Shown here in pieces: positions 24,731 through 36,600 of a DNA stretch of 64,000 nucleotides. The notes beneath the pieces are model-generated. The model had not been told where the DNA came from and did not search any database. It was given only the letters and a program-made list of their open reading frames with translations. This DNA comes from Lathyrus oleraceus (taxonomy: Eukaryota; Streptophyta; Magnoliopsida; Fabales; Fabaceae), in assembly GCF_024323335.1 (NCBI RefSeq), contig NC_066581.1:299048536-299112535 (forward strand), read 5' to 3'. A program made the position numbers and the translations under genes. Position 1 is the first letter of the stretch, and every line of letters begins with the position of its first letter.

Positions 24731-25231
24731 GATTTCCCTGGTTGTGATAATTGTTGTGCGGTTGTCGCCACAAACGGGTGTGTAATGATGAGGGAAACGA
24801 CTCAGAGAATGATGAAGGTGGAAATGGATGGTGAAAAATTTGAAACACCATGTCAGGCAGTTGAAACCGCCAAGGTGGAGAATGCCATTATCGCTGAGAA
24901 AGAGAAAAAGCCGTCCATTTCTTCTTACAAACAGGCCGTGGAAGTGGTGAGAAATGGAGGGATCCCAGGCTGGGGAAGAATGATAGACATTGCGGTGAAA
25001 GCAGATAGGTTCGAGATTGGTTATCAGGAAAGCCAAGACCCGTCTGAGCAAAACAGAAGACGTCGTCAACCGTTCACATTCATTAGTGCTGGAATGCTGG
25101 ATCCAAGTCACGCTTGTGCGGTGGGTGAAGAGATTGACAGTGACTGCGAACTTGACTCGTGGATAAAATCGTGCGTACCAGGGAACTGGAAGGCCGAAAA
25201 GATCATCACTGTCACTCTACGTGAAGAGTAA
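24731..25231 (+). pseudogene. Post-protease fragment of gag-pro, element A
   Basis: Continues A's gag frame after B. The F-P-G-C-D-N-C-C cluster matches the Cys cluster after Gag in B and E. At about 24810 the frame passes directly to K-V-E-M-D-G-E-K-F-E-T-P, which in B lies after the protease, so an internal deletion removed the whole retropepsin. The conserved P-G-W-G-R-M-I segment and the terminal D-S-D-C-E-L-D-S-W are present. The frame ends at TAA overlapping a donor-like GA|GTAATA at 25228. Confidence 0.85.
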
Positions 25232-25383
25232 TATTTCCTGTTTTTCAATTCTGTTTGCATGAAAGCCATACGTTTTGCCCGAAACGTAATGGTCCATTGT
25301 AAGGGCCACCTCATGTGTTTCACTTTGCAACATTTTGCATCATTAATAAATGGATGTTTTTGTAGTAAAAGCGGTGTTCTGTA
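25228..25383 (+). other. Remnant of the Ogre intron in A
   Basis: Starts with the same donor as in B and E and includes TCATTAATAAATGGATG-like sequence. E has a comparable TGATCATAAATGAAGGACG in its intron. No acceptor remains because a deletion joins this to the middle of the 3' LTR at about 25384. Confidence 0.65.
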
Positions 25384-27846
25384 GAATGATTGAACATGTG
25401 TACATTTGTGACCTTGCCTTACTCTTTCTATTGTGAAATGCTTGATATTGATCCAATTGCTACCAAATTTTGCATGATGCTTCTTGACATGTTAATTGAC
25501 ATTTTGGTTTTGGTTTGACATTTTTCCCATGCTCCATTCCTATTTTGTGTATGTGTTAACATGGTGTGACAATTTGTGTCACACCTTTGGTTGTTCAACT
25601 TGTGCAATTTAATTTCCATGCCAAATGATCTCTGATGCTTCTGATTTTTGTATGTTGATCATGTTGGATGTGTTGAATGCTCATGAATTTTTCCAGAATT
25701 ATTTGAATCATTTCTGTTTTGTTTTGGAATTTTCATTCATGATGATCATATATGAGCTTTGAAGTTGTCTTTGACTTCCTTTGCACATGAAATGGACTTG
25801 CTTATTGATTTTGATGTAGCACTTTTTAGGACATGTTAATATGTGTTTGAAATTGCATTGTGTTGAATTTCAGCTCCTGTTTTGAATTTTTTCTTCACTT
25901 TTGACCCTAGGCTTTGACCTAGTGGTTTGTTACTTACATGTGGGCTTTGAATTTCAGGTTTAAGCATCCAAATGCCATGGTTGATGATGCTTCATCATTT
26001 GAATGTTGATATTTGCTATTGATTGCTAACATTTGCTGTTTTGTAGGTTGATGATAACTCATTTGAGTTTGCCTTATGGATTATTTGTTGTACATTGGGA
26101 TTGCCTGTTTGATATTGACTGTTGTCTGTTTGTCTGAGTATTGTACTGATTTGTTTAGTTGTTTCCACGGGTACTTAAGTTGCTTTAAGTTCATTTGAAC
26201 TTTGCTTTGCTTTTGCTTGTGGTTGGCATACCACTGAGGTAAATCCCTAATCTTCATGTAGTCTGGAAGACCTGTCATGTTATGTTGGCAGGCACCTGTC
26301 TGAAGCCCTCCTTAAGAGGCAATGTTTGTGCTTGTTTAATTTTGTGCCAAGCAGGTTAAGTCCTCTTAAGAGGCAATTGGCAGATAAAAGGGGTGTGCAA
26401 TCCACCCCCTGCTATTCAGTTGTGTCATTCACTTTGCTCACACCATGTGTTGATGCACTTTGAATAAAAAACCCAAAATCTTATCCATAGAGTCAGTCAT
26501 TTGTGGAGAAGAGTTCCTTCATTCTGAACTCCCACACTTTCTATTGATTAAAGCTCTCTCAGGCCAGGTATAAGAGCTATGAGGCACACCCCTCATTCCC
26601 ATTTCATCTGCTTCACCCTAACTCTCAATGTTAGGGTTAAGAGCTAACAACACCCTTTTCCAGTTGGCTTGTTTGTCAAGGTCGATATGACCCCTTGACT
26701 AAAGCCTAACCTTGCTTGAGCCCCCTTGGTTGTGTATAGTGTGTGCTATTTACTTTTAATGTTTATCTGTTTAGCTTCTCATCTCCTTTCTGTAGGAGTT
26801 GTATGATCAACTTTTGAGGAAGTTGACGTACGTGGAGATAGACTTGAGTTGACTCACTGCCTGTGTGAGTCAAACTCTTGTTAGAGACTTCAATATAGGG
26901 ATCATTTGCATGACAACTTCTAGGCTCGAGTCATAGTCTCCCTAGTAGTCTGTTATCTCCCTAGTCTCTGGTTAGGATAGAAGTTCTTTCCCTGTTAAGG
27001 GGAACTATGTTGCCCTGATCCTCATACCAGATGAGGTACGTAGGCAGGAGATCATGCGAGATCTCTCCGGGCACCCTTTTCCTTTTTTGTGTGTGTTTGC
27101 TTGACAGCTAGCTGGCTCGAGTACCAGACTCCCTGTTAGCTTGTTTGTTCAACTTTTTTTGTTGCTTTTGACGACTCAGCGTCCGGTTAACCTTTTGTTT
27201 GCCTGGAGTCTGACGTAAGTCCAGCGATTGGCAGTCGGTTTCCTGTGTTTGTTTGCTTGGAGTCTGACGTAAGTCCAGCGATTGGCAGTCGGTTTCCTGT
27301 GTTTGGTTGTGTGGAGTCTGACGTAAGTCCAGCGATTGGCAGTCGGTTTCCTTGTTTGTGTTTGTCGTTTGGAGTCGGACGTAAGCCCAGCCTTTGGCAG
27401 TCTGTTTCCTGTTGTGTGTTTCTGCTTACGTCTCAACGTCTTTTGTGTGTGTTTTGTTTCGGCTTGCGTTAGCCGAACTACGGTAGCTCTGATTCTCATT
27501 CCAGATGAGATACGTAGGCATAGGATGCGATATCCTAGCGAGCCCGTTCCCCTCTTCTTCCATCTGTGTTTCTTATTCCAGTGTGCGTGTGTTCTTTTGA
27601 GCAGTTATTCAGCAACCTTATTCTTTTCTTTTGAGCGTGGATCCCGTCGAGTACGACGGACGTGAGGGGTGCTAATACCTTCCCCTTGCGTAACCGACTC
27701 CCGATCCTTGCAATCTCCGGTCGTAAGACCATTTCCTTTCTAGGTTTACTTCGAGCGTTTCCTTTCCCTCTTTTGGGATAAATAACGCACGGTGGCGGCT
27801 CTGTTTGTTTGCTTTTTCCCGCCGGTTGTTTTTCGCGGATGCGACA
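25384..27846 (+). repeat. 3' LTR of element A (5' end deleted)
   Basis: Matches the 5' LTR from about 7121 onward and adds the true LTR end, absent in the 5' copy. Near the end are GGGTGCTAATACCTTCCCC (27667-27685) and TGGCGGCTCTG (27793-27803); it ends GCGACA. Hairpin blocks lie at 27002-27045 and 27473-27520. U3 is missing. Confidence 0.87.
27204..27413 (+). repeat. About 60-bp tandem repeat in 3' LTR of A
   Basis: Counterpart of the 8938-9150 array with the same number of units (three good copies and one diverged). The array therefore existed before insertion or was copied by reverse transcription. Confidence 0.88.
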
Positions 27847-27851
27847 GTATG

Positions 27852-28358
27852 GACACATTAGATCTGAATGTGGGACCTACCTCAAGAAACAGAAGAAGAG
27901 TCTTGCTGGTACTTGGTCTGATGAAAGTGAAATAGAAGGAGAGTCTGCCAATCTTGTGATTGCCTTGACTGGAAGATAGGGTCTGATGAAGACTCAAGTG
28001 ATGATGAAGTAACCTTTGATGAGTTAGCCACTACCTACAGAAAGTTGTGTTACAGAAGTGAAGAAGTGTGTCAACAAGTGGAAAGTCAGAAGAAATTGAT
28101 AACACAACTGGGGGATGAGAAGACAGAACACTTGGAAACCATCTCTAAGTTGAAGACTGAAGCAGTGTTCTTGAACTCCAAACTGGATGAGATGACAAAG
28201 TATGTCAGAATGCTAAACAATGGATCTGACACCTTAGACAAAATTCTCCAGACTGGAAAAATGGCAGGAGACAAGTTTGGCCTTGGGTTCAATGAATCCA
28301 AACCTGAGTGTAGTCACACTGGTAGCAAACCAAAGATGTCACATCATATGGCACACTA
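27852..28358 (+). pseudogene. Copia Gag, C-terminal part (element D), broken
   Basis: Resumes the CCHC knuckle (G-H-I-R-S-E-C) cut by A. Then follow Y-L-K-K-Q-K-K and an acidic stretch W-S-D-E-S-E, as in Sirevirus Gag. A stop and frameshift near 27978 move the reading to 27985-28358, a long coiled coil (S-E-E-V-C-Q-Q-V-E-S-Q-K-K-L). Sirevirus Gag is known for this coiled-coil tail. The end at K-P-K-M-S-H-H-M-A-H borders the G fragment. Confidence 0.8.
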
Positions 28359-29914
28359 ACATTAACTATTGACCATTAACTTTTAATTCAAGTCATTTAA
28401 CTCTTGTAATTTACTTTTATGCAATTTAATATCTTGTTCATTAATTCATTTGCTTTTTCCCTTTACTCACTTGAGCTCATGTTTATGTTAATGCAATTTG
28501 CCTTTTGCTCACTTGAGCACATTATTGTGTATATACTATTGTGCTTATTTTGTTTTGATTGTGTGAACCCAATGCAAATGGACAAAGGACTTAGATTCTA
28601 GGACCTTACCTAAGCTAATGGAGTTTGAAGATCAACTAGGCCTCATGCCTTTAGAGTGCTATAAAATGTCAAAGAGCAACTAGGCCTCATGCCTTTAGAA
28701 TGCTTAAAGCTTGAAGATGAATTGAAAGGACCAAATTCTAAACCCCCTCTTGTCCATTCTTTATTTGTTTTGTGGAACTTTTTTATTTGTGTGTTCTTGT
28801 GCTAGGGATCCCAAACATTTGAGCCAAGTAGAAGAACCATTGTCATGAGCATCCAAAGTGAGAGATACAAAAGCCATGGGAAGATTCCTAGGAGCTTGAT
28901 TTGTGTGCTTGATTGCTTGAGTTATTTGCTATTTGCTTTCCAATTCCAAAGGAGAGGGAACAACTTGGATCATCATTATTATCTCAAGAAGGGAACTCCA
29001 TTGTGGTTTATTTTCTCCTCCTTTATCTTTGTATGTTTAGGACTTAGCCATTCTTCTTCTTCCCTCCACTTTAACCCAAGCCAAACTTTTGTGCAAACAT
29101 TAACATTGTTTTCAAAATTAGAAACCTAAGCACTATGCTTTTGATTTTCCAAACTTCTTTTCATAACACTTATTTTGAATTGAATCCTTAAGTCAACTTT
29201 GACCATACTTTATGAATACTTTTCATTTGTAAATACAACTCACTCAATTGTTTTGTGGTTTCAATGGCAACTTTTGCCAAAGCTTTTCATAAATATTAGC
29301 TATTAGGTTTGAGTTATCCTAGAGGTTGATATAATACTCACCTATATCCTTAGTGATGGACTATAAGACTTCCATGCTTATTATAGGGTTAACCCCTCAC
29401 TAGCATGTTGAAGCTCTCCTCACATGGTGGATTTGTGGTTTTAGGTTGAGTTTTCTCCCTTTGATAACAAAAGACCTTAAGGCTTTTGGACCAATCAATT
29501 CACCAACTTCTTTTGAGATTTTTACCCCGAACTACGAGGTTTTGATCCTAATCTTTTTTAAGATGGTACGTAGGCAATGGGTTTATCCATTCAAACACAA
29601 AATTGTAAATAATATGTACATTCTTCTCCCATCTCCCCAATCATGTTTGCACAAATAATTTTCACAAATACCAACCTACCTTACAATATTAGTGAAAAGG
29701 GCTCCCTTAGAGTACTAAGGATATTTTGGGTGCTTAAAACCTTCCCATTGCATAACCAACCCCCTTACCCAGATCTCTGACATTTTTATTAGTTTTTTAT
29801 TTGATAAAACTTCTCGGTTTTTGTTCGCTTTCTAAAAGTGCGGTGGCGACTCGAATTGTATGATTTACTTTTGATTTAGTCAATAAATCTAAAGGTAACG
29901 AATACCCCGCTACA
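28359..29914 (+). repeat. Fragment G: truncated LTR of an Ogre-type element inside D
   Basis: Non-coding. It ends with the shared U5 order: hairpin motif GAACTACG...TACGTAGGCA (29529-29575), GGGTGCTTAAAACCTTCCC (29728-29746), TGGCGACTC (29844-29852) and CGCTACA (29914). The left boundary is not resolved and I find no TSD, so it is a solo LTR with a lost left end, or the remains of a larger insertion. D's pol is missing exactly here. Confidence 0.65.
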
Positions 29915-29940
29915 CCAGGAACCTGGAATTCTGAGCACAA

Positions 29941-30297
29941 ATGGTCTTCCTAGTAGAAGAAAACCTCCTCTATCAGTTCATTACAAGTTATTTGAAGGCA
30001 GTTATGTCAAAAGACATTGTCATGACATCTGCTGCGAAGAAGCCAACCTCAAAAGATGGTCTTATTGCTGAACTGAAAGAAACTTGTAGAGAATTGGATA
30101 CATGGATAAGGGTAGCTAAAGCCAGGAAGGAAGCTTTTGAGGCTCTGATTGAAAGCTTGGAGCAAGCTGATAGAGAGAATGTTGGACAGGCCAAGGAAAT
30201 AGAAGCCCAAACCTCTAGTGAGAGGTCTGAATCTAAAGATGAAACAAGTGGCAGTTCTGGTTCTGATGCTGATGAAGATGCAAGCTCCTCTGACTAG
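29941..30297 (+). pseudogene. Sirevirus env-like ORF, C-terminal fragment (element D)
   Basis: 118 codons. The first 25 may be read-through. From A-A-K-K-P-T-S-K it is a helical coiled coil (I-A-E-L-K-E-T-C-R-E-L-D-T-W-I) followed by an acidic Ser-rich tail ending D-E-D-A-S-S-S-D. Many Sireviruses carry an extra ORF after pol, in some called envelope-like, ending in a coiled coil. The position between lost pol and the PPT region fits. No membrane segment is visible in the fragment, so envelope function is not supported. Confidence 0.5.
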
Positions 30298-30876
30298 TTT
30301 TGTTGAAGTTGTCCCCCACTCTTTTGATGATGTGTTGTGATGGATATTTTGGTGTTTCTTTTGGTAGTCATGTTCTGCTACCTTGATGTATTTTTTTCTG
30401 GGTTCTTTTTGGTTTTTTTGGATTTTTATCTCAGCTTGTATAACTGTGTGTGTTCTGGGATCTGTAACACTTAACAATCTGCTTTGACATTCTGTGTGAC
30501 ATTCTGTTTGACTAATAGATAGATGAAAAGGGGGAGAAGTAGCTAAAGTAGCTATGCTATACTATAAACAGATGAAGATGATGTTGAAGATGATGTATGT
30601 TGGAGATAATCTGTTTAGTATGGGTGATGTTGAAGGTGATAGGGAGGTATATGTTACAGGTGATGATAAAGAGGAGAAGTATTCTGTCTATGTTGAGCAT
30701 ACTGAGGGGGAGGTGGAGCACAAGCGCATGTGTGTTTAATATGTGTTTACTAGTTGCTATCTTAGCTAGTAATGTGTGTTTTATTACTTCTGCTGCTAAA
30801 CTGATACTGTGATTATTCTCTTATGAAACAAATGGTCTGATGTATGTTTTAGCCAAAATTTGCCAAAGGGGGAGTT
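30298..30876 (+). promoter_or_regulatory. Multiplied polypurine tracts of element D
   Basis: Three purine tracts: AAAAGGGGGAGAAG (30526-30539), GAGGGGGAGG (30704-30713) and AAAGGGGGAG (30865-30874), the last directly before the 3' LTR. Repeated PPT-like motifs upstream of the 3' LTR are a described Sirevirus hallmark. The short open frame at 30554-30739 has no recognisable domain. Confidence 0.75.
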
Positions 30877-31835
30877 TGTTGGTTCTATGTGTTGGCATCA
30901 ATTTTGGTAAAACCTAGAGTTTCACAAGTTGTCACAAGTGTTCTCTTGACATGAGATAACAGGTTCCTGCAGGGTGTTTAAAATGTGAATGTGCAGGATT
31001 TTGCTGAGATGTCAGACCCGATGTCAAGACATCTGTATACAGAACATTCAGTCTGAATGTTATGTATTGTGTGATTGCGCTTTTTATGCTAATCTATGTG
31101 TAATTGATGTGATGATTGACTGCGCCATTCAATCAGTAATTAAAACCAGAGTGAATTATTTTCCAACAAGATATGATCAGCTGTCATAAGAAGATACGAA
31201 TGGAAAATAGTTTTAGGGTTTTATGATGTCCAAGCCCAGCCAAACACTTCTATATAAAGGGCATGGAAACCTGGTTTTAACACACAATAAATAACGAACG
31301 AAATAGTGAGAGAGAATAAGGGTTTTAGTCTTGTGTGGTCGTGTGTATTGTGAGCCATTCATTCATCCATTGATGATTGAATTGGATTGACTTTTGAGTT
31401 GTAATTTGTCCACTCTAAGCTTTGAAGCATGAGTGTGTGTTTACTTGGTTGAAGCTTTTAAGCAAGATCAAGTATGTGTTCTTGAAGAGTGTCTTCTTTC
31501 ATTGTAATATTTGTTTTTACATCACTGCTGTGATTGAGGAGGGGTGAGTAGGATCTCATATCTAAGAGTTCTTAGATAGAAGTCACACAGGTAGAGATTA
31601 GGTGAAAAGAATGTAACTTGAAGTTGTTTACTGAGAGTCTTTGAACTAATTCTGTTTAGTGGATTTCCTTCCTGGCTTGGTAGCCCTCAGACGTAGGTGA
31701 GTTTGCACCGAACTGGGTTAACAATTGCTTGTGTCACTTGTACTACTGTTCTTTATTTTTTATCCTGTTTATATTGTTCAGATATTAGTGTCGTGACATT
31801 ACCTTCGACATCTCATATCTGATACCAAAGTTTCA
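30877..31835 (+). repeat. 3' LTR of element D
   Basis: 959 bp, starts TGTTGG after the PPT and ends TTTCA before the TSD CAATG. It contains the same TATA-like region as the 5' LTR, with TTATATA changed to TCTATATA. Confidence 0.92.
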
Positions 31836-31840
31836 CAATG

Positions 31841-34354
31841 ATCTTAACTTAATAAAGTCAAATCAACATTGACCAAGGCCCAACAACACAAGTCAAACTC
31901 ACAAAGTCAATCAAAATGGCTCTACACAATTTATTTGACATTTATTCAATTAAAAATACTAAAAGTAATACATTAAATTAAATATGGTTGGTCAATTTCC
32001 TAAAACCTCATCAAAACACCAAAGAGATGGCTATGAGATTTATCATAGGTCAAACAAGGTCAAAGGACATTGGAGAAAAAAATTCAGAATTTTTGGAAAC
32101 TTAAAAGTATTTTTAAATAATTAAAAATATTCACAAAATCAATTAAATTATAAAAAATATTAATAATGATCCAAAAAATAATTTTAATTCAAAATATGAA
32201 AGAGGATTTTATTTAATTTTTTTTTGTGAAACTCTGATATTTTTTGAATCAATATTAAAATTAATATGAATTAATGAAAATCAAAGGAAAAAGAATTAAA
32301 ATCAAAAAATCAAAAAAACGTGGACCACTTGATCTCCCTCATTAATTGAGGTGGCAGATCAAGTGGTTTGAAACGTGCGTTCCACCAAACACACGAGTCT
32401 GCGCACTGTACCAATGGTAATCACAATGGGCGCTCAGGATTAAAACATTTTAAAATGCATCAATGGTTCTGAACCGTGCCACATCACTACCGGAGCCAAA
32501 GGCCGGTCATCTTCTCCGATGACCCTGGTCGGACTGGTTCAATCATCACCATGACATAAATGAAAAATAAGGACATGATCTGAAAGATAAAATGGCGTAG
32601 ATCATGAATATCACCTTAATTTTAACTAACTCCAAATATATATAGAGATATGTGGAGTTGAATTTTGAGGTGTGTCAACTGAGTTGCTTGGATTTGACCT
32701 CAAAGCAACTCAATCTTCTTGCCTACATTGGTAGGACTTCAGACAACCAAAGATCCAAGAGAATTGATGAGAATTGAGTGAGAATCGAAGAGAAGAAAAA
32801 ATCTGGAAAATACCTTCAATGTTGTGCAGAACTTGATCTCTCTTGCTTCAATTCGTATTTGATCTTGCTCAAGTAGCTTGCAGAAGTGGCTTAGGATTGG
32901 TACAAAGCTTTGGATCTTGGAGTTTTTAATCTCCAAACAGTGGGATTCAAACTCAATTTTCAAATTAAAATTCTCAGGTTTTCCTTTCAAATGTGAGGGT
33001 TTCAAGAGTGGAGGCAAAGCTGGCGCGCAAGGGTCCTCTGAAATGAGCACAGAGGGTTCTATTTATAGCAAAATGGAATGTTATTTGCACACTTGAAAAT
33101 TTGTCCAAATTTAGCAATGCCATGTTCATGTTCGCATGGGCATGTATAGACCCATGAAGCAACTCAATTAAGTCCAAAATCAACTATGACGAGGTCTGAA
33201 TGAAGCTTGAATGGCAAGGCAAAGTTATGTGATCACTTGAAGTTTGAATCTTGCCAACTGATACAAATGAGCTCCAAATGAGAAAAGTGTCTTCATCAAA
33301 GTTGTAGATATTTTAAAGACCTTCAAAATGGTAACCAATTTAACATCATTTGGATTTAGAATGAGTGAGTTGTGCATTTTTGAAGTTGAGGAAAATCACT
33401 TGTTCAATGGTATTGGTCCAAAATTACCTATAATGTATCCTCATATCACATGCTCATAAAAGTTGATTTAGCTCTCACTCCAAACATAAAAGTTGAAGTA
33501 TACATCTTGAATTTGATTGTTCAACTTGTAAATCTTTCATCTCATAAAAATTGAGCAAGTTATGGCCTTGGGAAGTTGACTTTCAAATTAGGGTTTAGAC
33601 AAAATGACCTATAATGTTCTAACATAGAAAATGACTTTCCAAGAAGAATTAGCTCTAGACCTAAACATTAAAGTTGTTTGTAATGTTATTCAGAGTAAAT
33701 TTTCTCTTGTAATCATTTTCATATGATGAAAATTGTAGGAGATAGGGTCTAGGGAGACCCAGTTTTGATCAAATGAATTCATCTGGCCAACCACCTCCAA
33801 CCAACTTGCTAACTTGCAATTCTCTTGACTTTTGAGGCTCATGGTAGATCATATATGCATAAGATGATGAATTTTGAAGTGTCCCTTGAGAAATTTGATC
33901 AATTGGTGAGGAAGCTTGTTGTAGAAGTTACTAAAGATACCCAGATAAACTAGGGTTTCCAAGGTAAACCAACTCCAAACTCTTGAAGAAATCTTGATCA
34001 AAAAACATGTAAAGATCATGGGGACTCATATATGGTGCTTAGAGATATTGTGGATCAATCCTTGGTTGTTCTCTTAGCAATGAGGGTCTTAAACCCTAGA
34101 TGCGGACTTGACGGATCAATGGTGATCATGCCCTACCTACAAAAGAGTTAGGCAAGTACAAAGACATATTTTTGGTATTTTGGTTAGTCAAAATGATAAT
34201 ATACAAGTATGATAAAATCATATAGTGCTTGGTGATATCTCCCAAAACAAACCCAATGAAATAGGGGTAAGGAGGATGCCAAGGTATGATCTTAATGCTT
34301 ATGCATATGATGAAATTGCATAAGGGATCTTAGGGTCAAAATTGGGGTCTTACA
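31841..34354 (-). repeat. 5' LTR of element C, upstream (U3/R) part
   Basis: Right half of the C LTR. Together with 966-2866 the LTR is about 4.4 kb. It begins on the minus strand with TGTAAGACCCCAATTTTGAC. A TATA box is at 33061-33068. An AT-rich, AATTAAA-dense block lies at 31950-32320. Open frames here lack domains. Confidence 0.82.
33061..33068 (-). promoter_or_regulatory. TATA box of C LTR
   Basis: Minus strand CTATAAAT within GCTATAAATAGAACCC, about 1.29 kb from the LTR start, preceded by sequence rich in CCATAACTTGCTCAATTT-type motifs usual for Ogre U3. Start site not determinable. Confidence 0.5.
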
Positions 34355-36600
34355 AACATTAGGGTTTTTCATTTTTGTTTACTTATTAAATAACCAAAGC
34401 ATCAGAAGATATGATACTTGTTTATTCATTTGTTCATGTAGGTGATCATGCCTCAAATCAAGACAAAACAATGGTCGTTTTGGTCAAGGAAGATGCAAGT
34501 TTTAGTTCATTGATTCAAGAGTAGTTCATGTGTTTATTTCCTTTCCATTTTACTCATTCTTCAAACCAGCCTCAAGATCATTCAAATGTTAATCAAGTTC
34601 TCTTTAAGGGATGCTCATTCCATCATCATTTTGACTTGGGAAGCAAGGAAACATCAAGTTTTCATAAGTTGGCACAAGTTTTGGTTGACCTAACTTGCAA
34701 GTATGACTCACTTTTGGTCCAAACCCCATAACTTCTTCAATTTTCAACCAATTTACAAGATTATTTGACCCAAATGTTCCTAAGGAGTTCCTCTACAAAT
34801 TTTATTAAAATCTCAAGTATCAATTCAACTTATAAGGACCTCAATTGTGGAAAGGGCTAAGTTGTCAAACTAGGACAAAACCTTGTCATGACCCCCACTT
34901 GGCAGCCATGCCATTTTCAGCTCAAGTATCATTTTGATCTTATTCCTTTTGCTTCTTGTTAAGCTTATGTCAAAGATCATTTGGCCTAAGTTTGCCTCAA
35001 AATACATGAGGGAATCAAAATTTATGGGGTCGTGAACTTGGGACCTCAAGATGCCCAAAATATGCCAAGACTGCTTGACCAAATGCCTGACCTAGAAAGT
35101 AAGTCATGACCTCAACTTTCAACACTTGCCATTTTCACCTCAAACCTCCTTTTGAGTTGGTTCTTTTTGCATTCAATTCATTGCAATGAGATAAACATTT
35201 GGCACAAAGAAAATCACAAAATGCGTGAGTGGATTCAATTTGGCCTAGCTTCAAACATGACATGCTGAACTTTGTTTTGCCCGATGCCCAAAAGTTGCAA
35301 TTACAAATCATTTTGCATCTTGGGACCACTTGCATATGTGCGACTTGTTTCTGATGCTAAAACGTGTGCAAACAAGCACAAAATGACTGGTCTCAAGGGC
35401 CAATTCACGTATTTCATGTCTCATTTCACACACTTTGCAAATCATCCAAAGTTTGACCTAATTCACACGAATTAGCCTTCATTTCACACGTACCTTGAAC
35501 TCATCTCATTTTCTATAACAGAGGAAACTTGCCTTCATTGGAAAGCTTTGATAGCCAAAGAAACTCTGAAACCATTTAAACCCGATACCTCAAAAAACCA
35601 GTTAACCATTTCTTGATTCAAGCTCTTTTAGCTTCAAATCTTCACCCAAAATCACTCATCGGCACCTTCAGAAGTTGACTGAAGCATTGCCTTGGCCTGA
35701 CACTCAATGGAATCAGACTTCCAAATCCACCATTGTTGACCTCTAAAGATTCAACGAGAAAGGTAGATATGAGTTAAATCTTTGAACAAACAAGTTACCA
35801 CTCTCTTCACCTTGTTCCACTTATCAAAAGCCCTCTCCTACGATTAATTTATCTTTCGTATTAGTCATTTAATTTTACTTTGAACACTTAAGGTTCTTCG
35901 TGTTATTGAGCAAAACTCTCCCTACTCGGAGCCAATCAATGGTTCTGATGCAAGGAGACATGAACGATGATGTGTTGCAAAGATAACTCCATGGTTGGGT
36001 GTTTCTAAAACCATGAGTTCAAGGATTTGTCAAATCGAGCTGAAGGTTGAAGACGAAGTTGGCTTACGCGCTTTTTGGTGCCAATTTCAAAATCTGACCA
36101 ATCACAGCCTTCCACGCGCATTTCAAATTTGGTAGCCGTTGGCGCCCTATTTCTTATTTTATTTTATTCCTTTTCTTTTCGATTTAATTTCTCTCTTATT
36201 TATAAACAATTTTTACCCATATTTTTTATACAAAGTCTTTAAAAATATTTTGCATCACATACAATTTTTTTCATAACTTTTAAAATCATTTTTGCATTTA
36301 TTAATATTTTTATTGAATTTTCATTTTAATTTTCTTTTCCAATTCATTTTTTAAGCATTTGAAAACCTTTTTCCATCCAACTTTTGAGATCTATTCATGT
36401 GTAATATTTAGGATTTTGTGTAATTTTTGCAACCATTTTGATCATAGTTTGGGGTTTTCTCTTTAATTTCTTTTTTTAATCATTTTTAAATACATTTTTG
36501 TTTGATTTTTGATGCACTTGATGTTTTGACTTGAGTTCTTGACTTGGTTGATCAATGCTTCTATATTTCAAGTCATCCATAGATGATTGTGACTTAGTAA
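34355..36600 (+). repeat. Non-coding AT-rich segment, probably an old LTR fragment
   Basis: No gene. The order resembles the E LTR: CCATTTTCA-type stretches, a short GC-rich part with GCGC/GCGCC (36060-36150), then a long TTTTATTTAATTTT run with GACTTGAGTTCTTGACTTGG (36150-36560), as at 40060-40860 in E. I infer a truncated Ogre-type LTR into which C inserted, but no end, PBS or TSD was found. Confidence 0.35.

Larger units (their letters stand above)
4812..27846 (+). mobile_element. Element A: internally deleted Ogre-like element, host of B
   Basis: Starts TGTAACACC and ends GCGACA. It is flanked by GTATG at 4807-4811 and 27847-27851, which identifies it as one insertion into D's gag. Contents are a 3'-truncated 5' LTR, a gag fragment, element B, a post-protease fragment, and a 5'-truncated 3' LTR. 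PBS, ORF1, most of gag, protease, RT, RNase H and integrase are absent. It is a deletion derivative that cannot move by itself. Confidence 0.88.
2872..31835 (+). mobile_element. Element D: Ty1/copia Sirevirus-like retrotransposon with nested insertions
   Basis: The LTRs at 2872-3829 and 30877-31835 are about 97% alike by eye and both start TGTTGG and end TTTCA. They are flanked by CAATG at 2867-2871 and 31836-31840. A PBS for initiator tRNA-Met, a UBN2-type gag with a CCHC knuckle and coiled-coil tail, and several purine-tract copies before the 3' LTR fit a Sirevirus (SIRE/Maximus group). Pol is missing altogether. A is inserted in the zinc knuckle and the LTR fragment G further on. The element is dead. 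Confidence 0.9.
1..34354 (-). mobile_element. Element C: minus-strand Ogre-type LTR retrotransposon, 5' part
   Basis: Only the 5' portion is in the window, read on the minus strand: LTR start TGTAAGACC at 34354, LTR end at 966, PBS at 939-956, then leader and the first codons of an ORF1. Pol and the 3' LTR would lie left of position 1. The LTR is split by element D, so about 29 kb of the interval is foreign. The LTR end, PBS type and ORF1 position match element B, so I assign it to the Ogre/Tat group. The TSD cannot be tested because the other end is outside. Confidence 0.75.

Noticed and set aside
24539..25231. 230-codon open frame as one gene
   Set aside because: It runs from the end of B's 3' LTR across the TSD into A's gag-pro fragment; only 24731-25231 is retroelement coding sequence.
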